NCBI GenBank assembly: GCA_001464115.1
Contig: LNES01000006.1
Location: 248,001 to 312,000, forward strand
DNA: 64,000 bases
Source of the DNA: Chlamydiae bacterium Ga0074140
GTDB taxonomy: Bacteria; Chlamydiota; Chlamydiia; Chlamydiales; Rhabdochlamydiaceae
Direction of reading: 5' to 3'
The notes under the pieces were generated by a model. That model ran no database searches. It saw only the letters and a program-made list of their open reading frames with translations, and had not been told where the DNA came from. Position 1 is the first letter of the stretch. Each line of letters begins with the position of its first letter. Below are positions 7,998 through 17,333 of the stretch, one piece after another. Made by a program: the position numbers and the translations under genes.

Positions 7998-10496
7998 TTA
8001 ATTCTTGAAGAAGAACTTCTTCGCTACCTCAACGCTTACAAAATAGCCTGCGACAATTGCTACAACGGCGACAAAGAAAACCAAGGGCAGGGGCGTGAAA
8101 CCGAAAAGAGGTGCGAGAGAGGAGAAGGGAAGAACACAGGTTGCCGCTACAACAAGCAGAACGCCTCCAAAGAGATAAGGACTCGGCTTTGAATGATAAA
8201 AGCGGCGTGAAGTGCGAATGGCGAGCACGATGAGTGACGCGGAAACGACCGATTCTACAAACCAGCCCGTTCTAAACTGTTCAACGGTTGCGCTCAGGAA
8301 AAAGTAGAGCACTCCGAAGGTCAAGAAGTCGAAAAAAGAGCTGATGATCCCGAAGACGATCATAAACTTGCGAATAAATTTGATATTCCAGCGCAGAGGT
8401 TTCTGTAAGCGCTCAGGATCGACCTCGTCGGTCGCAATGGCCATCTCTGGAAGATCTGTGAGAAGGTTGGTGAGTAGGATCTGCTTGGGGAGCAGTGGTA
8501 AGAAGCTTAAAAAAAGTGAAGCGCCTGCCATGCTAAACATATTCCCGAAGTTTGCGCTTGTCGCCATGAAAATGTACTTCATCGTATTCGCAAACGTCCT
8601 TCTTCCCTCGTGAACACCTGTGAGCAGGACAGAGAGATCCTTTTTGAGAAGGACGACATCGGCCTCCTCCTTCACTACATCGACACTACTATCGACAGAG
8701 ATTCCCACATCGGCTGCGTGCATTGCCGTCACATCATTGATCCCATCTCCCAGATAACCAACAATTACACCTCTTTGTCGAAAAGTATGGATGATCTTCT
8801 CTTTTTGGGCGGGCTCGACCTCCACAAAAATTTGGCTCTCATGTACGCGCTTTGAGAACTCATGATTTTTCAAAGTCAGGAGTTCCTCCCCAGTCACCAT
8901 TCCTTTGGAAGAGAGCCCGACCTCCTCGGCCACATGTGCCGCGACAAAGCGGTTATCTCCCGTGATCAGCTTGAGTGAGATTCCCGACTCTTGAAGCTTG
9001 CTGATCGTCTTACTGACATCTTTTTTTGGTGGATCGTAGAAGAGGAGAAATCCTAAGAAAATCATCTCATTCTCATCACCATGTGTCATCTTTTGCACGG
9101 AGGGAAGGAAGCGGTAGGCAAGAGCGAGAACACGAAAACCCTGTTTGCTGTACTCTTCAAATCTGTTCTCCAAATCTTCTTTCAATATCGAAAGAGGAAC
9201 AAGAGATCCATTCTCTTTCTCGATCTGGGAACAGATCGCAAGGACTTGCGGAAAAGCTCCCTTTGTAATCATCACCGACTCCTTCGAGTTTTTTGCCAAA
9301 ACGCTCAAGCGTTTCCGTGTAAAATCATAGGGCACTTCGTCGAGCTTTTGCCATCCCGAAGCAGCGGGATGCTTGGCACTTAGAATCGCCTGATCGAGAG
9401 GGTTTGTATAGCCCGATTGCATCGCCGCATTGAGCGAGGCGAAAAGAAGAGCCTTGGAGCTCTCTTTTCCTGAAAGATCGACCGCCTTTTTGAGCTCCAT
9501 TTTTCCCTCTGTGAGCGTCCCCGTTTTATCCACACACAGAATGGTCATACTGCCAAAATCTTCAATCGAGATCAGCTTCTTGATGATCACCTTTTTCTTC
9601 GCCATCTGGCTTGCACCATGTGCTAAGTTGACGCTGATAATCGCAGGAAGAAGCTGCGGCGTGAGTCCCACAGCCAGAGCAAGCGAGAACAATAGAGCCG
9701 AGAGAAAGGGACGATCCATCACAAGATTGATTATAAAAATCACCCCAACCAAAATGAAGGTCACCACCATTAGGAAATAGCCAAATTTTTTGATCCCCAT
9801 CTCAAAAGCCGTTGCAGGGGGCTTTTCCGTTAACTTCTCTGAAATTTTTCCGAACTCTGTTGCTTTTCCCGTACACACAACGAGCGCCTTAGCGTTGCCA
9901 CTAATCACATGCGTTCCCATAAAAAGCGCGTTCGTTCGTTTACTGAGGGCGGTTTCAGCGGGAAGAATACTTGGGGTCTTTTCAGCCGCCATCGTCTCCC
10001 CTGTAAGTGTGGCTTCATCCACGAAAAAATCTTGCGCTTCTAAAATCCGGCAATCTGCGGGAATAACATCGCCCGCGTTGAAAATTAAAATGTCTCCAGG
10101 AATAACTCCTTCGACACCAATCTCATAGCTTTTCCCCGCCCGAAGCACCATCGCTTTAATCTTCACAAGCGAAAGGAGCTTTTCCACGGCTTTGGCTGCT
10201 TTTTTCTCCTGAAAAAAGCCCAAAAGACCGCTTACAAGAAGAATCGTTGTGATGATCATCGAATCGGTGCGTTGACCCAAAAAAAATGAGAGAAGAGCCG
10301 CAAAGAGCAGAAGAAGAATCAAAGGGTGAAAAAGAAAAAGAGAGAACCAGCGCTTTTTCTTTTTCGGTATTAAGAGGTTTCGGCCGTATTTTTTAATACG
10401 GTGATGCACCTCTCTTTCTGTGAGCCCTTCTGGAGAGCTCTTCATCTCTGCAAAAAGCTCCTTTTCGCTGAGATGCCAAAATTTGGATAGATTCAT
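7998..10496 (-). CDS. mgtA: P-type ATPase, magnesium-translocating (P3B, MgtA/MgtB-like)
   Basis: 832 aa from ATG 10496, which overlaps the upstream permease stop (ATGA). It shows the cation-ATPase N-domain, paired membrane helices, the actuator TLTGETM, the phosphorylation site DKTGTLTEGK, the hinge GDGINDVTAMHAADVGISV and six C-terminal helices. The order (IPADCRIL, then the actuator loop) and the segment LTPQLLPAIISVNLAHGA in helix 4 fit Mg2+ importers rather than Ca2+ or heavy-metal pumps. A longer ORF from 10556 overlaps the permease by 64 bases and is not needed. The substrate is inferred from family resemblance. Confidence 0.88.
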   Translation of the reverse strand: MNLSKFWHLSEKELFAEMKSSPEGLTEREVHHRIKKYGRNLLIPKKKKRWFSLFLFHPLILLLLFAALLSFFLGQRTDSMIITTILLVSGLLGFFQEKKAAKAVEKLLSLVKIKAMVLRAGKSYEIGVEGVIPGDILIFNAGDVIPADCRILEAQDFFVDEATLTGETMAAEKTPSILPAETALSKRTNALFMGTHVISGNAKALVVCTGKATEFGKISEKLTEKPPATAFEMGIKKFGYFLMVVTFILVGVIFIINLVMDRPFLSALLFSLALAVGLTPQLLPAIISVNLAHGASQMAKKKVIIKKLISIEDFGSMTILCVDKTGTLTEGKMELKKAVDLSGKESSKALLFASLNAAMQSGYTNPLDQAILSAKHPAASGWQKLDEVPYDFTRKRLSVLAKNSKESVMITKGAFPQVLAICSQIEKENGSLVPLSILKEDLENRFEEYSKQGFRVLALAYRFLPSVQKMTHGDENEMIFLGFLLFYDPPKKDVSKTISKLQESGISLKLITGDNRFVAAHVAEEVGLSSKGMVTGEELLTLKNHEFSKRVHESQIFVEVEPAQKEKIIHTFRQRGVIVGYLGDGINDVTAMHAADVGISVDSSVDVVKEEADVVLLKKDLSVLLTGVHEGRRTFANTMKYIFMATSANFGNMFSMAGASLFLSFLPLLPKQILLTNLLTDLPEMAIATDEVDPERLQKPLRWNIKFIRKFMIVFGIISSFFDFLTFGVLYFFLSATVEQFRTGWFVESVVSASLIVLAIRTSRRFYHSKPSPYLFGGVLLVVAATCVLPFSSLAPLFGFTPLPLVFFVAVVAIVAGYFVSVEVAKKFFFKN

Positions 10497-11239
10497 ATGA
10501 AAATCATCGTTAGACCACTTGCAAAAACCACTAGGAGCGTCACGGCGCGCACCCACCTCTCCCCCTTTTTAAGCTGGTAGCGCGCACCCAAAAACTCGCC
10601 GAGGCCATCAGCCACTAAAATCACAAGCATCAACTTCCAATCAACAATGCCGTAATAGATGAAAAGAAGTGAGGCGCTTAGAGCACTACCGAAGTTGGCA
10701 ATCTTGCGAATCGGCGCCGAAGTGATGTAACTCTTATCGTAGAGAAAGATTGCAAGATAGATGAAAAAAATTCCCGAACCTCCCACAAACGAGGCGATAA
10801 TCCCGATGAGAATCATCGAAAAGCCGGCGATTAGATTTTTTCTCTTTGTTGGAACATGTCCCTTATCCCTGATCCCTATCTCCTTTTTGATGAGAAGCAC
10901 CATCCCGATTGCGAGAATAAAAATTCCCAGAAGCCTCTTTAGGTGCGTGGGATCAACTTGCCGAATGATCTCCGCACCGATGGCACCTCCGATAAATGAG
11001 GGGATTAAAAGAAGAAAAGCAAGCTTCCAGTCGATAGGCACTTTGCCACGTTGAAAGGGAATCAGACTCGCAAGCCGCCCAAACATGTTGGCCACACGAA
11101 AAGACCCCATCGCCATTTCAGGAGGAATCCCCACAAGAATGAGAAGCGGACGCGTAAGAAGGCCAATGCCTCCACTCATCACACTGAAGAAACTGATCGT
11201 AAAAATTGCAATCCCGAGGAGAAGATCTTGCACCGTCAA
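10493..11239 (-). CDS. TauE/SafE (DUF81) family membrane permease
   Basis: 248 aa, seven to eight hydrophobic helices with the two-fold repeat of the TauE/SafE family. The Gly-rich first helix (SVMSGGIGLLTRPLLILVGIPP) and a matching repeat after the middle (ASFVGGSGIFFIYLAIFLY) carry the conserved motifs. Members export sulfite, sulfoacetate or other organic anions across the inner membrane, and the substrate here is unknown. It sits in a leftward operon: hydrolase, permease (3-base gap) and Mg-ATPase (4-base overlap). A second, distinct family member lies at 44545-45306. Confidence 0.85.
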   Translation of the reverse strand: MTVQDLLLGIAIFTISFFSVMSGGIGLLTRPLLILVGIPPEMAMGSFRVANMFGRLASLIPFQRGKVPIDWKLAFLLLIPSFIGGAIGAEIIRQVDPTHLKRLLGIFILAIGMVLLIKKEIGIRDKGHVPTKRKNLIAGFSMILIGIIASFVGGSGIFFIYLAIFLYDKSYITSAPIRKIANFGSALSASLLFIYYGIVDWKLMLVILVADGLGEFLGARYQLKKGERWVRAVTLLVVFASGLTMIFI

Positions 11240-11242
11240 GGT

Positions 11243-11887
11243 TTACCTCAGATGGCCACTAAACCAGCTCTGCGCCAGCCGCGCGACCTCTTCAAGCGTT
11301 CCGGGTTCTTCAAAAAGATGGGTTGCATGAGGCACAATTACCATCTTCTTTTCACACTCCAGGTGATCAAACGCCTCCTCATTCATCGCAATCACTTCGC
11401 GGTCCTCTCCTCCCACGATCAGAAGCGTTGCCGCTTTTACCCCTGATAAAATGGGGATCGCAAGATCGGGACGCCCTCCACGCGAAACCAGCGCCTTGAC
11501 AACCTTCACACGCTCCGCCGCGGCTCCAAGAGCGGCAGCAGCCCCGGTGCTCGCTCCGAATAGACCGATTTTCAATGCACATGTCTCAGGGTTTGCTACC
11601 AGCCAGTCCACGATCTCCACCAGGCGCTTTGTCAGCATTGGAATATTAAAACGGAGCTCGCCTGTCCTCTCATCCTCTCGCTCTTCCTCAGCCGAAAGAA
11701 GATCGATCAAGAGAGTTGCAAGACCTTTCTCTTGTAAAACTTTGGCTACAAACTGATTCCGTGGGCTATGCCGGCTGCTCCCACTCCCATGCGCAAAGAG
11801 GACGATTCCGCGCGCTTTAGGAGGGATATTGAGATTCCCCTCGAGAAGGTGCTTACCTACTTTAATTTTTACAACATCAGGTTCCAT
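11243..11887 (-). CDS. alpha/beta hydrolase (dienelactone-hydrolase-like)
   Basis: 214 aa, cytoplasmic. The oxyanion segment VLFAHGSGSSR is near residue 32, the nucleophile elbow reads GASTG with Ser near residue 111, an acidic residue follows in LLIVGGEDREV, and the catalytic His is in VPHATHLF. These make a complete Ser-Asp-His arrangement. The best match is the small hydrolase group often found fused to or beside phosphoribosyltransferases; the physiological ester is unknown. It leads a tight three-gene operon with the permease and P-type ATPase. Confidence 0.8.
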   Translation of the reverse strand: MEPDVVKIKVGKHLLEGNLNIPPKARGIVLFAHGSGSSRHSPRNQFVAKVLQEKGLATLLIDLLSAEEEREDERTGELRFNIPMLTKRLVEIVDWLVANPETCALKIGLFGASTGAAAALGAAAERVKVVKALVSRGGRPDLAIPILSGVKAATLLIVGGEDREVIAMNEEAFDHLECEKKMVIVPHATHLFEEPGTLEEVARLAQSWFSGHLR

Positions 11888-12016
11888 GGCTTCGTTGTAG
11901 CAAAATCCTCTCTATTCCTCTACCAGTTATTTGAGCGCAATATTTTATATTTTAGTCATTAGAAACACAAAAATAGGATATACTCACCGCAACAGTTCAG
12001 TTTATTTTCAGTTAAC

Positions 12017-13051
12017 ATGAAAATCGTTGTTGGCATGTCAGGCGGGGTTGATTCCGCGGTGAGCGCACTTCTTCTGAAAGAGCAGGGTCATGAGGTGATC
12101 GGACTCTTCATGAAGAATTGGGAGGAGGAGGAGGGAGCTTGCCACGCGCTTGAAGATTACGAAGATGTTGTCAAGGTCTGCGAACAGCTAAAAATCCCCT
12201 ACTACTCGGTTAGCTTTGCAAAGGAGTATTGGGAGAACGTTTTCACCCACTTTCTCGAAGAGCTCAAGCTCGGCTTTACCCCCAATCCCGACATCCTCTG
12301 CAACCGAGAGATCAAATTCAAGCTGCTCCTCGATAAAGCATTGTCGCTTGGGGCTGATGCTCTTGCTACGGGACACTACTGCCGCACAGATGGGACTCTA
12401 CTGTTAAAAGGTTCCGATCCACAAAAAGATCAGAGCTATTTTCTTTATACGATCAAAGAGAGCATCCTTCCCTCTGTCCTCTTCCCTGTCGGAAACATGG
12501 AAAAAGCTGCAGTCCGTGAGATTGCTAAAAAAGCGGGCCTTGCGAATGCAGCAAAAAAAGATAGTACTGGCATCTGCTTCATCGGCAAACGCGACTTTAA
12601 ATCTTTTCTTAATCGATACCTTCCCTATCAGAAAGGAGAGTTCCGCACGCTCGACGGCAACATTGTCGGAGAACACGATGGAATCGCCTACTACACAATC
12701 GGTCAACGAAAAGGCCTTGGGATCGGCGGACCTGGCGATGCCTGGTTTGTCGTGAAAAAAGATGTCGAAAGAAATATCGTTTTTATCGAACAGGGCGATG
12801 ACCATCCTGCGCTCTATACTTCAGAGCTCATCGCTACAGATGTAAGCTGGGTTGGGATCCCTCCCGTAGCCCCCTATCGCTGCAGCGCAAAAGTCCGCTA
12901 CAGGCAACCCGATCAAGTCTGTACAATCACTCAGATCGATGCGGACCATCTTCGTGTTACCTTTGATCAGCCCCAACGCGCTGTTACTCCGCGTCAATCC
13001 ATCGTCTTCTATGATGGGGATGTGTGTTTAGGTGGCGCACTCATTCGGTAA
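12017..13051 (+). CDS. mnmA: tRNA-specific 2-thiouridylase MnmA
   Basis: 344 aa. It installs the s2 group on U34 of tRNA-Lys, -Glu and -Gln using ATP and a persulfide relay. The PP-loop SGGVDSA is at residues 8-14, the first catalytic Cys is in [12 protein letters not shown] and the second Cys in [12 protein letters not shown], followed by the C-terminal beta-barrel. The length is typical (about 360). In C. trachomatis the orthologue follows clpC (CT287 from memory); here a P-type ATPase operon and a DoxX-like gene separate them. A possible -10 hexamer TATACT lies at 11979-11984, but no good -35 accompanies it. Confidence 0.96.
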   Translation: MKIVVGMSGGVDSAVSALLLKEQGHEVIGLFMKNWEEEEGACHALEDYEDVVKVCEQLKIPYYSVSFAKEYWENVFTHFLEELKLGFTPNPDILCNREIKFKLLLDKALSLGADALATGHYCRTDGTLLLKGSDPQKDQSYFLYTIKESILPSVLFPVGNMEKAAVREIAKKAGLANAAKKDSTGICFIGKRDFKSFLNRYLPYQKGEFRTLDGNIVGEHDGIAYYTIGQRKGLGIGGPGDAWFVVKKDVERNIVFIEQGDDHPALYTSELIATDVSWVGIPPVAPYRCSAKVRYRQPDQVCTITQIDADHLRVTFDQPQRAVTPRQSIVFYDGDVCLGGALIR

Positions 13052-13136
13052 GAAACGCCGGACTCTTCCATTTTCTTGCTCTTCTTCGTTTGATCAAAAA
13101 TTTACTTTACACTATGAAGAAGCAGGGGGGACTCGG

Positions 13137-14597
13137 ATGCCTTTTGCTATTCTGCTTTTATTTCTGTTTTTCCAAGCTTGCGTCTCTGTGCCAAAAAAAG
13201 AGGTTGAAGAGAAGCTCGCGGCCCCTTTTCCCCTCTCACACGCCGAGAAGCTCGCACTAAAGAGCGGATCTTTCGAACCGGGCGATTGGCCCTCAGAAAA
13301 CTGGTGGGAGATCTTCTCCGATCCGCAGCTGAATCAGTTCATCACTGTCGCCATTGAACAGAGCCCAACGATGCAGCGTGCTCTAGCCAGGGTCGAAGTT
13401 GTACGGCAAGTTGCGAAAGAGAAGCGGTCGATCCTCTTTCCTCATATCGATCTCGAGGCTTCAAGCAACTGGCAATACCTGAGCAAAAGAGGGTTTTTTC
13501 GTAGTTTTGCGCCCATGATCCCTGCAAATGTGAACGACATCTTTGCCACTCTTAATCTCACCTACGATCTCGATCTTTTTGGAAAGAATCGGCATCAATT
13601 CTACGCGGCTCTTGATCTTTTCCGTGCAGAACAGGCAGAGAGCGCCGAGACGCGTCTACTGCTTAGCGCGGCTGTTGCAAAGACCTACTTCGAACTGCAA
13701 GCAAATCAGGAGCGCCTGACAATCGTAAAAAACTTGGCGAATAGAAGACGGGCTCTTTCTCATCTCCACAGCATGCGCAGAAGTGAGGGTGTAGATAACG
13801 AGATTAGCGTGCTTGATGCTGATAAAAATCTTCTCGAGATTGAAAAACTTGTGTTGGGACTCGAGGAGGCGGTGACTCTCAACGCGCACCTTTTGCGCAC
13901 GCTGATGGCAGAGAATCCCGATAACAGTTTGCCGCTCGCGATTCTTCCTACCCCATTTCGAGGAAAACTATCCCTTCCGCAAAATCTTTCTGTAGATCTT
14001 CTTTCGCGTAGACCCGATCTCATGGCGCAGATCTGGCGTGTAGAGGCCGCAGCCGCACAAATTGGCGCGGCGCGCGCCAACTTTTTTCCCAACATCAATC
14101 TCCTCGCGTTTGCGGGTTTTGAGGCTCTCCACTTCAACCAGCTCTTCTCGTGGGAGAGCAAGGCAGGCTCTTTCTATCCGGCGTTTCACCTGCCGATCTT
14201 CACCGCTGGAAAGTTGAGGGCTAATTTGCGCGCAAAAAAGGCGGAGTTTGATGAGGCGATTGCAGGCTACCATGAGCTCCTGCTCCGAGCGAGTCGAGAG
14301 GTCGTAGATCAACTTGCCATGATCCGTTTTTTAGATGAGCAGATCGAAGTGCAACGCCTAACACTCGACAACGTAAAAAATCATGCAGAGCTCACCTTCT
14401 CACGCTATGGGACCGGAATCTCTCCCTACATGGATGCTCTAGAGGTCGAAGAAAAACTCCTCGAAACTCAGCTTCAAATGGTCGACCTCGAATTAAAAAA
14501 GAAGCAAGCATCGATCAATCTCATGCGCGCACTTGGTGGCGGCTACCATCTGGTTCCTCCTCTCACCCCTTCGAAGAAGAGGATCTCCAATGGCTGA
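13137..14597 (+). CDS. outer-membrane efflux lipoprotein (TolC/OprM/NodT family)
   Basis: 486 aa from ATG 13137, preceded by AGGGGGG at 13124-13130. The longer ORF from 13032 overlaps mnmA and hides the signal. The start gives MPFAILLLFLFFQACVS, a lipoprotein signal with lipobox FQAC, then two repeated outer-membrane-factor halves with long coiled-coil helices and the landmarks TYDLDLFGKN and RRPDLMAQIWRVEAAAAQIGAARA cut by short loops. It forms the outer-membrane duct of a tripartite pump and overlaps the next gene (EmrA-like adaptor) by eight bases, confirming a coupled operon. The substrate is unknown. Confidence 0.92.
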   Translation: MPFAILLLFLFFQACVSVPKKEVEEKLAAPFPLSHAEKLALKSGSFEPGDWPSENWWEIFSDPQLNQFITVAIEQSPTMQRALARVEVVRQVAKEKRSILFPHIDLEASSNWQYLSKRGFFRSFAPMIPANVNDIFATLNLTYDLDLFGKNRHQFYAALDLFRAEQAESAETRLLLSAAVAKTYFELQANQERLTIVKNLANRRRALSHLHSMRRSEGVDNEISVLDADKNLLEIEKLVLGLEEAVTLNAHLLRTLMAENPDNSLPLAILPTPFRGKLSLPQNLSVDLLSRRPDLMAQIWRVEAAAAQIGAARANFFPNINLLAFAGFEALHFNQLFSWESKAGSFYPAFHLPIFTAGKLRANLRAKKAEFDEAIAGYHELLLRASREVVDQLAMIRFLDEQIEVQRLTLDNVKNHAELTFSRYGTGISPYMDALEVEEKLLETQLQMVDLELKKKQASINLMRALGGGYHLVPPLTPSKKRISNG

Positions 14598-15780
14598 AGA
14601 GAGTGCGGTACCACCCCCACCTCCTCGTCGAATATTCTGGCTTTCGACATTCGTGATCATTGTCCTCATTCTTGGAGCTGCGCTTTTTACCTACTGGTGG
14701 ATCTGGTGGCGTTTTGAAGAGTACACAGACGATGCATATGTTGCGGGAAACATGGTAAGTCTTACTCCGCAGATCCATGGCATTGTGGTATCGATCAATG
14801 CCGATGAGACCGATATCGTGGAAAAAAACCAGCTGATTATCGCCCTTGATCCGACAGACGCGACCCTGGCCTTTGAAGAGAAGAAGGCAGAGCTTGGTGA
14901 AGCTCTTAGAATGGTTATCGGGTTGTTTGAAAGAGTAGGAGAGCTCAAGGCTCAGTGTGAAGAGAAAAAAGCCACACTCTGGAAAAGTGCCCTCGACTAT
15001 GAGCATCGCCGAACTCTTGTCGATTTTGGTGGAGTATCCATCGAAGACTTTCAACATTCAGAAGCAGAGCTTAGACGCGCATTTGCGGCTCTGGTCGATG
15101 TGGAACATGCGCTTGTTGCCGCCTATGCACAAGTCGAAAACACTACGGTCGCAAGCCACCCTCTTGTAGAAAAAGCTCAAGAGCTGCTGAAAGAGGCCTA
15201 CGTAAGACTACAGCGTTGTAAAATTGTAGCCCCCGTAACTGGTATGGTTGCACAGAGAAATGCACAGGTTGGAGAGAGAGTGGAGGCGGGCTCGAAACTT
15301 CTTGCCATCGTTCCGCTCGATGAGATCTGGGTATATGCCAACTTCAAAGAGGTTCAGCTCAAAAAGATGCGCATTGGACAATCTGTCAATATGACAGCCG
15401 ATCTTTATGGCCACTCACTGACTTATCACGGCCGGATCACCGGCATCTCTGCAGGCACGGGTAGCGTCTTTTCTATTATCCCTCCCCAAAATGCTACTGG
15501 CAATTGGATCAAGATCGTCCAGAGACTGCCTGTCCGTATCGCATTTGATCCTGAAGAGATCCGCAAAAACCCTCTGAGACTTGGACTCTCCATGGAGGTG
15601 ACCGTCGACCTACACGATACAGATGGCAGAGTACTTCCCGTCCCCAAAATGCCAACACCCGTCTACCAAACCGATGTCTTTGAGCAGCAGCTGGAGGGTG
15701 TAGATAAGGTGATTCAGACGATTATCGAAGAAAATGTTGCCCCCGCATTTTTTGAAGAAACTTACTATCAAAACTTGTGA
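14590..15780 (+). CDS. emrA: HlyD/EmrA-family periplasmic adaptor of efflux pump
   Basis: 396 aa from ATG 14590 (upstream AAGAGGA). One N-terminal membrane anchor (about 20-42) precedes a biotinyl-lipoyl half motif (YVAGNMVSLTPQIHGIV), an alpha-helical coiled-coil hairpin, the second lipoyl half (CKIVAPVTGMVAQRNAQVGERV) and the beta-barrel with VYANFKEVQL, diagnostic for EmrA-type membrane fusion proteins. It links the DHA2 transporter directly downstream to the outer-membrane channel upstream. The ORF from 14533 begins inside the preceding gene and is not favoured. Transport of hydrophobic drugs or bile-like compounds is known for the family; here it is inferred. Confidence 0.92.
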   Translation: MAEESAVPPPPPRRIFWLSTFVIIVLILGAALFTYWWIWWRFEEYTDDAYVAGNMVSLTPQIHGIVVSINADETDIVEKNQLIIALDPTDATLAFEEKKAELGEALRMVIGLFERVGELKAQCEEKKATLWKSALDYEHRRTLVDFGGVSIEDFQHSEAELRRAFAALVDVEHALVAAYAQVENTTVASHPLVEKAQELLKEAYVRLQRCKIVAPVTGMVAQRNAQVGERVEAGSKLLAIVPLDEIWVYANFKEVQLKKMRIGQSVNMTADLYGHSLTYHGRITGISAGTGSVFSIIPPQNATGNWIKIVQRLPVRIAFDPEEIRKNPLRLGLSMEVTVDLHDTDGRVLPVPKMPTPVYQTDVFEQQLEGVDKVIQTIIEENVAPAFFEETYYQNL

Positions 15781-17295
15781 ATGAACCTATCTCCTCTTGC
15801 ATCCAAAATCCTCAACATAGCCCTCTCTGTTGCGACGTTTCTCATCGTGCTCGACTATTCGATTGCAAACGTCTCGATCCCCTACATCGCCGGAGATCTC
15901 GCTGTTAGTTACGACCAGGGCACCTATGTGATCACATCGTTTGCCGTAGGGAACGGGATTGTCCTGGCCATTTCGGGATGGCTCAGCCGCCGTTTTGGAG
16001 CGGTGAAGATTCTCCTGGCATCGATTCTTCTCTTTGTTCTGTTCTCCTGGCTTTGTGGTGTCTCATGGCGTTTTGAAATGCTGATCCTCTGTCGCTTTCT
16101 TCAAGGAGCTGTTTCTGGTCCCCTGATCCCCTTGAGTCAAACACTCATCTTGGCTCATAACCCTCCCGAAAAAAGAGATCGGGCTCTGGCCCTTTGGAGC
16201 CTGGTTGTGATCGTAGGTCCAGTGGTGGGCCCCATTCTTGGCGGATGGATCACATTTGACTACAAGTGGCCTTGGATCTTCTTCATCAATGTCCCGATCG
16301 GGCTCTTAGCCGCATTTTTCATCTGGCGGATCCTTGGAAAAAAGGAGGAGAAGAGAGAAAAAATTCACCTCGAATGGACAGGGTTTCTTCTTCTTGCCAT
16401 CGGCGTTGCCTGCCTGCAAATTTTTCTCGATAAAGGTCAACAATTTGACTGGTTTCGCTCCCCGATCATACGGATTCTTTCTACCACTTCACTTCTCTGC
16501 TTAAGTTTTCTTGTACTTTGGGAATATCTTCATCCCAAACCACTCATGGAAGTAAGGCTCGCAAAGATCAGGAGCTTTTGGGTTTCACTTTTGTGTATTG
16601 CAACAGCTTATGGAATGTACTTTGGCTCCGTGGTGATCGTCCCACTTTGGCTGCAGACAAATATGGGATATACATCGCCATGGGCAGGGATCGCCGTCGC
16701 ACCTCTTGGCATTGCGCCTGTTTTACTGGTCTCTTTTGTGCCTAAGATCATGGAAAAGTTTGGCAAACTGATTCCCCTCTTTTGCTCCTTTCTCCTTTTC
16801 GCGCTCTCCTCATTCTACACCGCCTACTTCACAACAGATGTCGACATCTGGCATGTTGCCTTTTCGCGCTTTCTCATGGGATGTGGGTTTGTCTTTTTCA
16901 TCACGCCGCTGATTGCGCTCAGCGTCCAAGATATCCCGAAAGAAAAGGTCGCAAGTGCTGCCAGCATCTTCCACTTCGTTCGGGCAATCTGTGGGGGAAT
17001 TGGAACTTCACTCTTTACGACGCTCTGGCTCCGCCGCGGCTACTATCACCATGAACGGCTCGGCTCATCACTCACTTCCTATACGGACAATACGCACGAG
17101 TTCTTCTCTACTCTGACGCAAGCCGGTATTCCTCAGGAGCAAACGCGAGAACTGCTCAATATCACAGTCGACAATCAGGCCGCACTTCTCTCCATCAACG
17201 ACTGCTTTTATCTCATGGGATGGCTCTTCCTCGCGCTCTGCGCTCTGCTTCTACTCGCACAAAAAAAGAAGCAGATCTCTCGGGTCACCGGTTAA
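15781..17295 (+). CDS. emrB: DHA2-family MFS multidrug transporter (EmrB-like)
   Basis: 504 aa with 14 predicted membrane helices. The motif-A region GWLSRRFGAVKIL, motif C with WSLVVIVGPVVGPILGGWIT, and LDYSIANVSIPYIAGDL in helix 1 are the hallmark sequences of the DHA2/EmrB subfamily of proton-driven exporters. It starts one base after the stop of the adaptor gene and completes a three-gene pump operon (13137-17295). It converges on the amino-acid permease at 17334-18785, with a palindromic repeat between the stops. Confidence 0.94.
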   Translation: MNLSPLASKILNIALSVATFLIVLDYSIANVSIPYIAGDLAVSYDQGTYVITSFAVGNGIVLAISGWLSRRFGAVKILLASILLFVLFSWLCGVSWRFEMLILCRFLQGAVSGPLIPLSQTLILAHNPPEKRDRALALWSLVVIVGPVVGPILGGWITFDYKWPWIFFINVPIGLLAAFFIWRILGKKEEKREKIHLEWTGFLLLAIGVACLQIFLDKGQQFDWFRSPIIRILSTTSLLCLSFLVLWEYLHPKPLMEVRLAKIRSFWVSLLCIATAYGMYFGSVVIVPLWLQTNMGYTSPWAGIAVAPLGIAPVLLVSFVPKIMEKFGKLIPLFCSFLLFALSSFYTAYFTTDVDIWHVAFSRFLMGCGFVFFITPLIALSVQDIPKEKVASAASIFHFVRAICGGIGTSLFTTLWLRRGYYHHERLGSSLTSYTDNTHEFFSTLTQAGIPQEQTRELLNITVDNQAALLSINDCFYLMGWLFLALCALLLLAQKKKQISRVTG

Positions 17296-17301
17296 TTCCG
17301 G

Positions 17302-17326
17302 GTGCGGCGGTGTATCGCCGCCGCAC
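17302..17326. repeat. palindromic GC-rich intergenic repeat, copy A
   Basis: GTGCGGCGG (17302-17310) and CCGCCGCAC (17318-17326) form a perfect 9-bp stem around TGTATCG between two convergent stop codons. No T-run follows on either strand, so it is not a classic terminator. The core with its following CTCAAAA matches three other copies in this window (55334, 63366, 63439). Confidence 0.75.
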
Positions 17327-17333
17327 TCAAAAA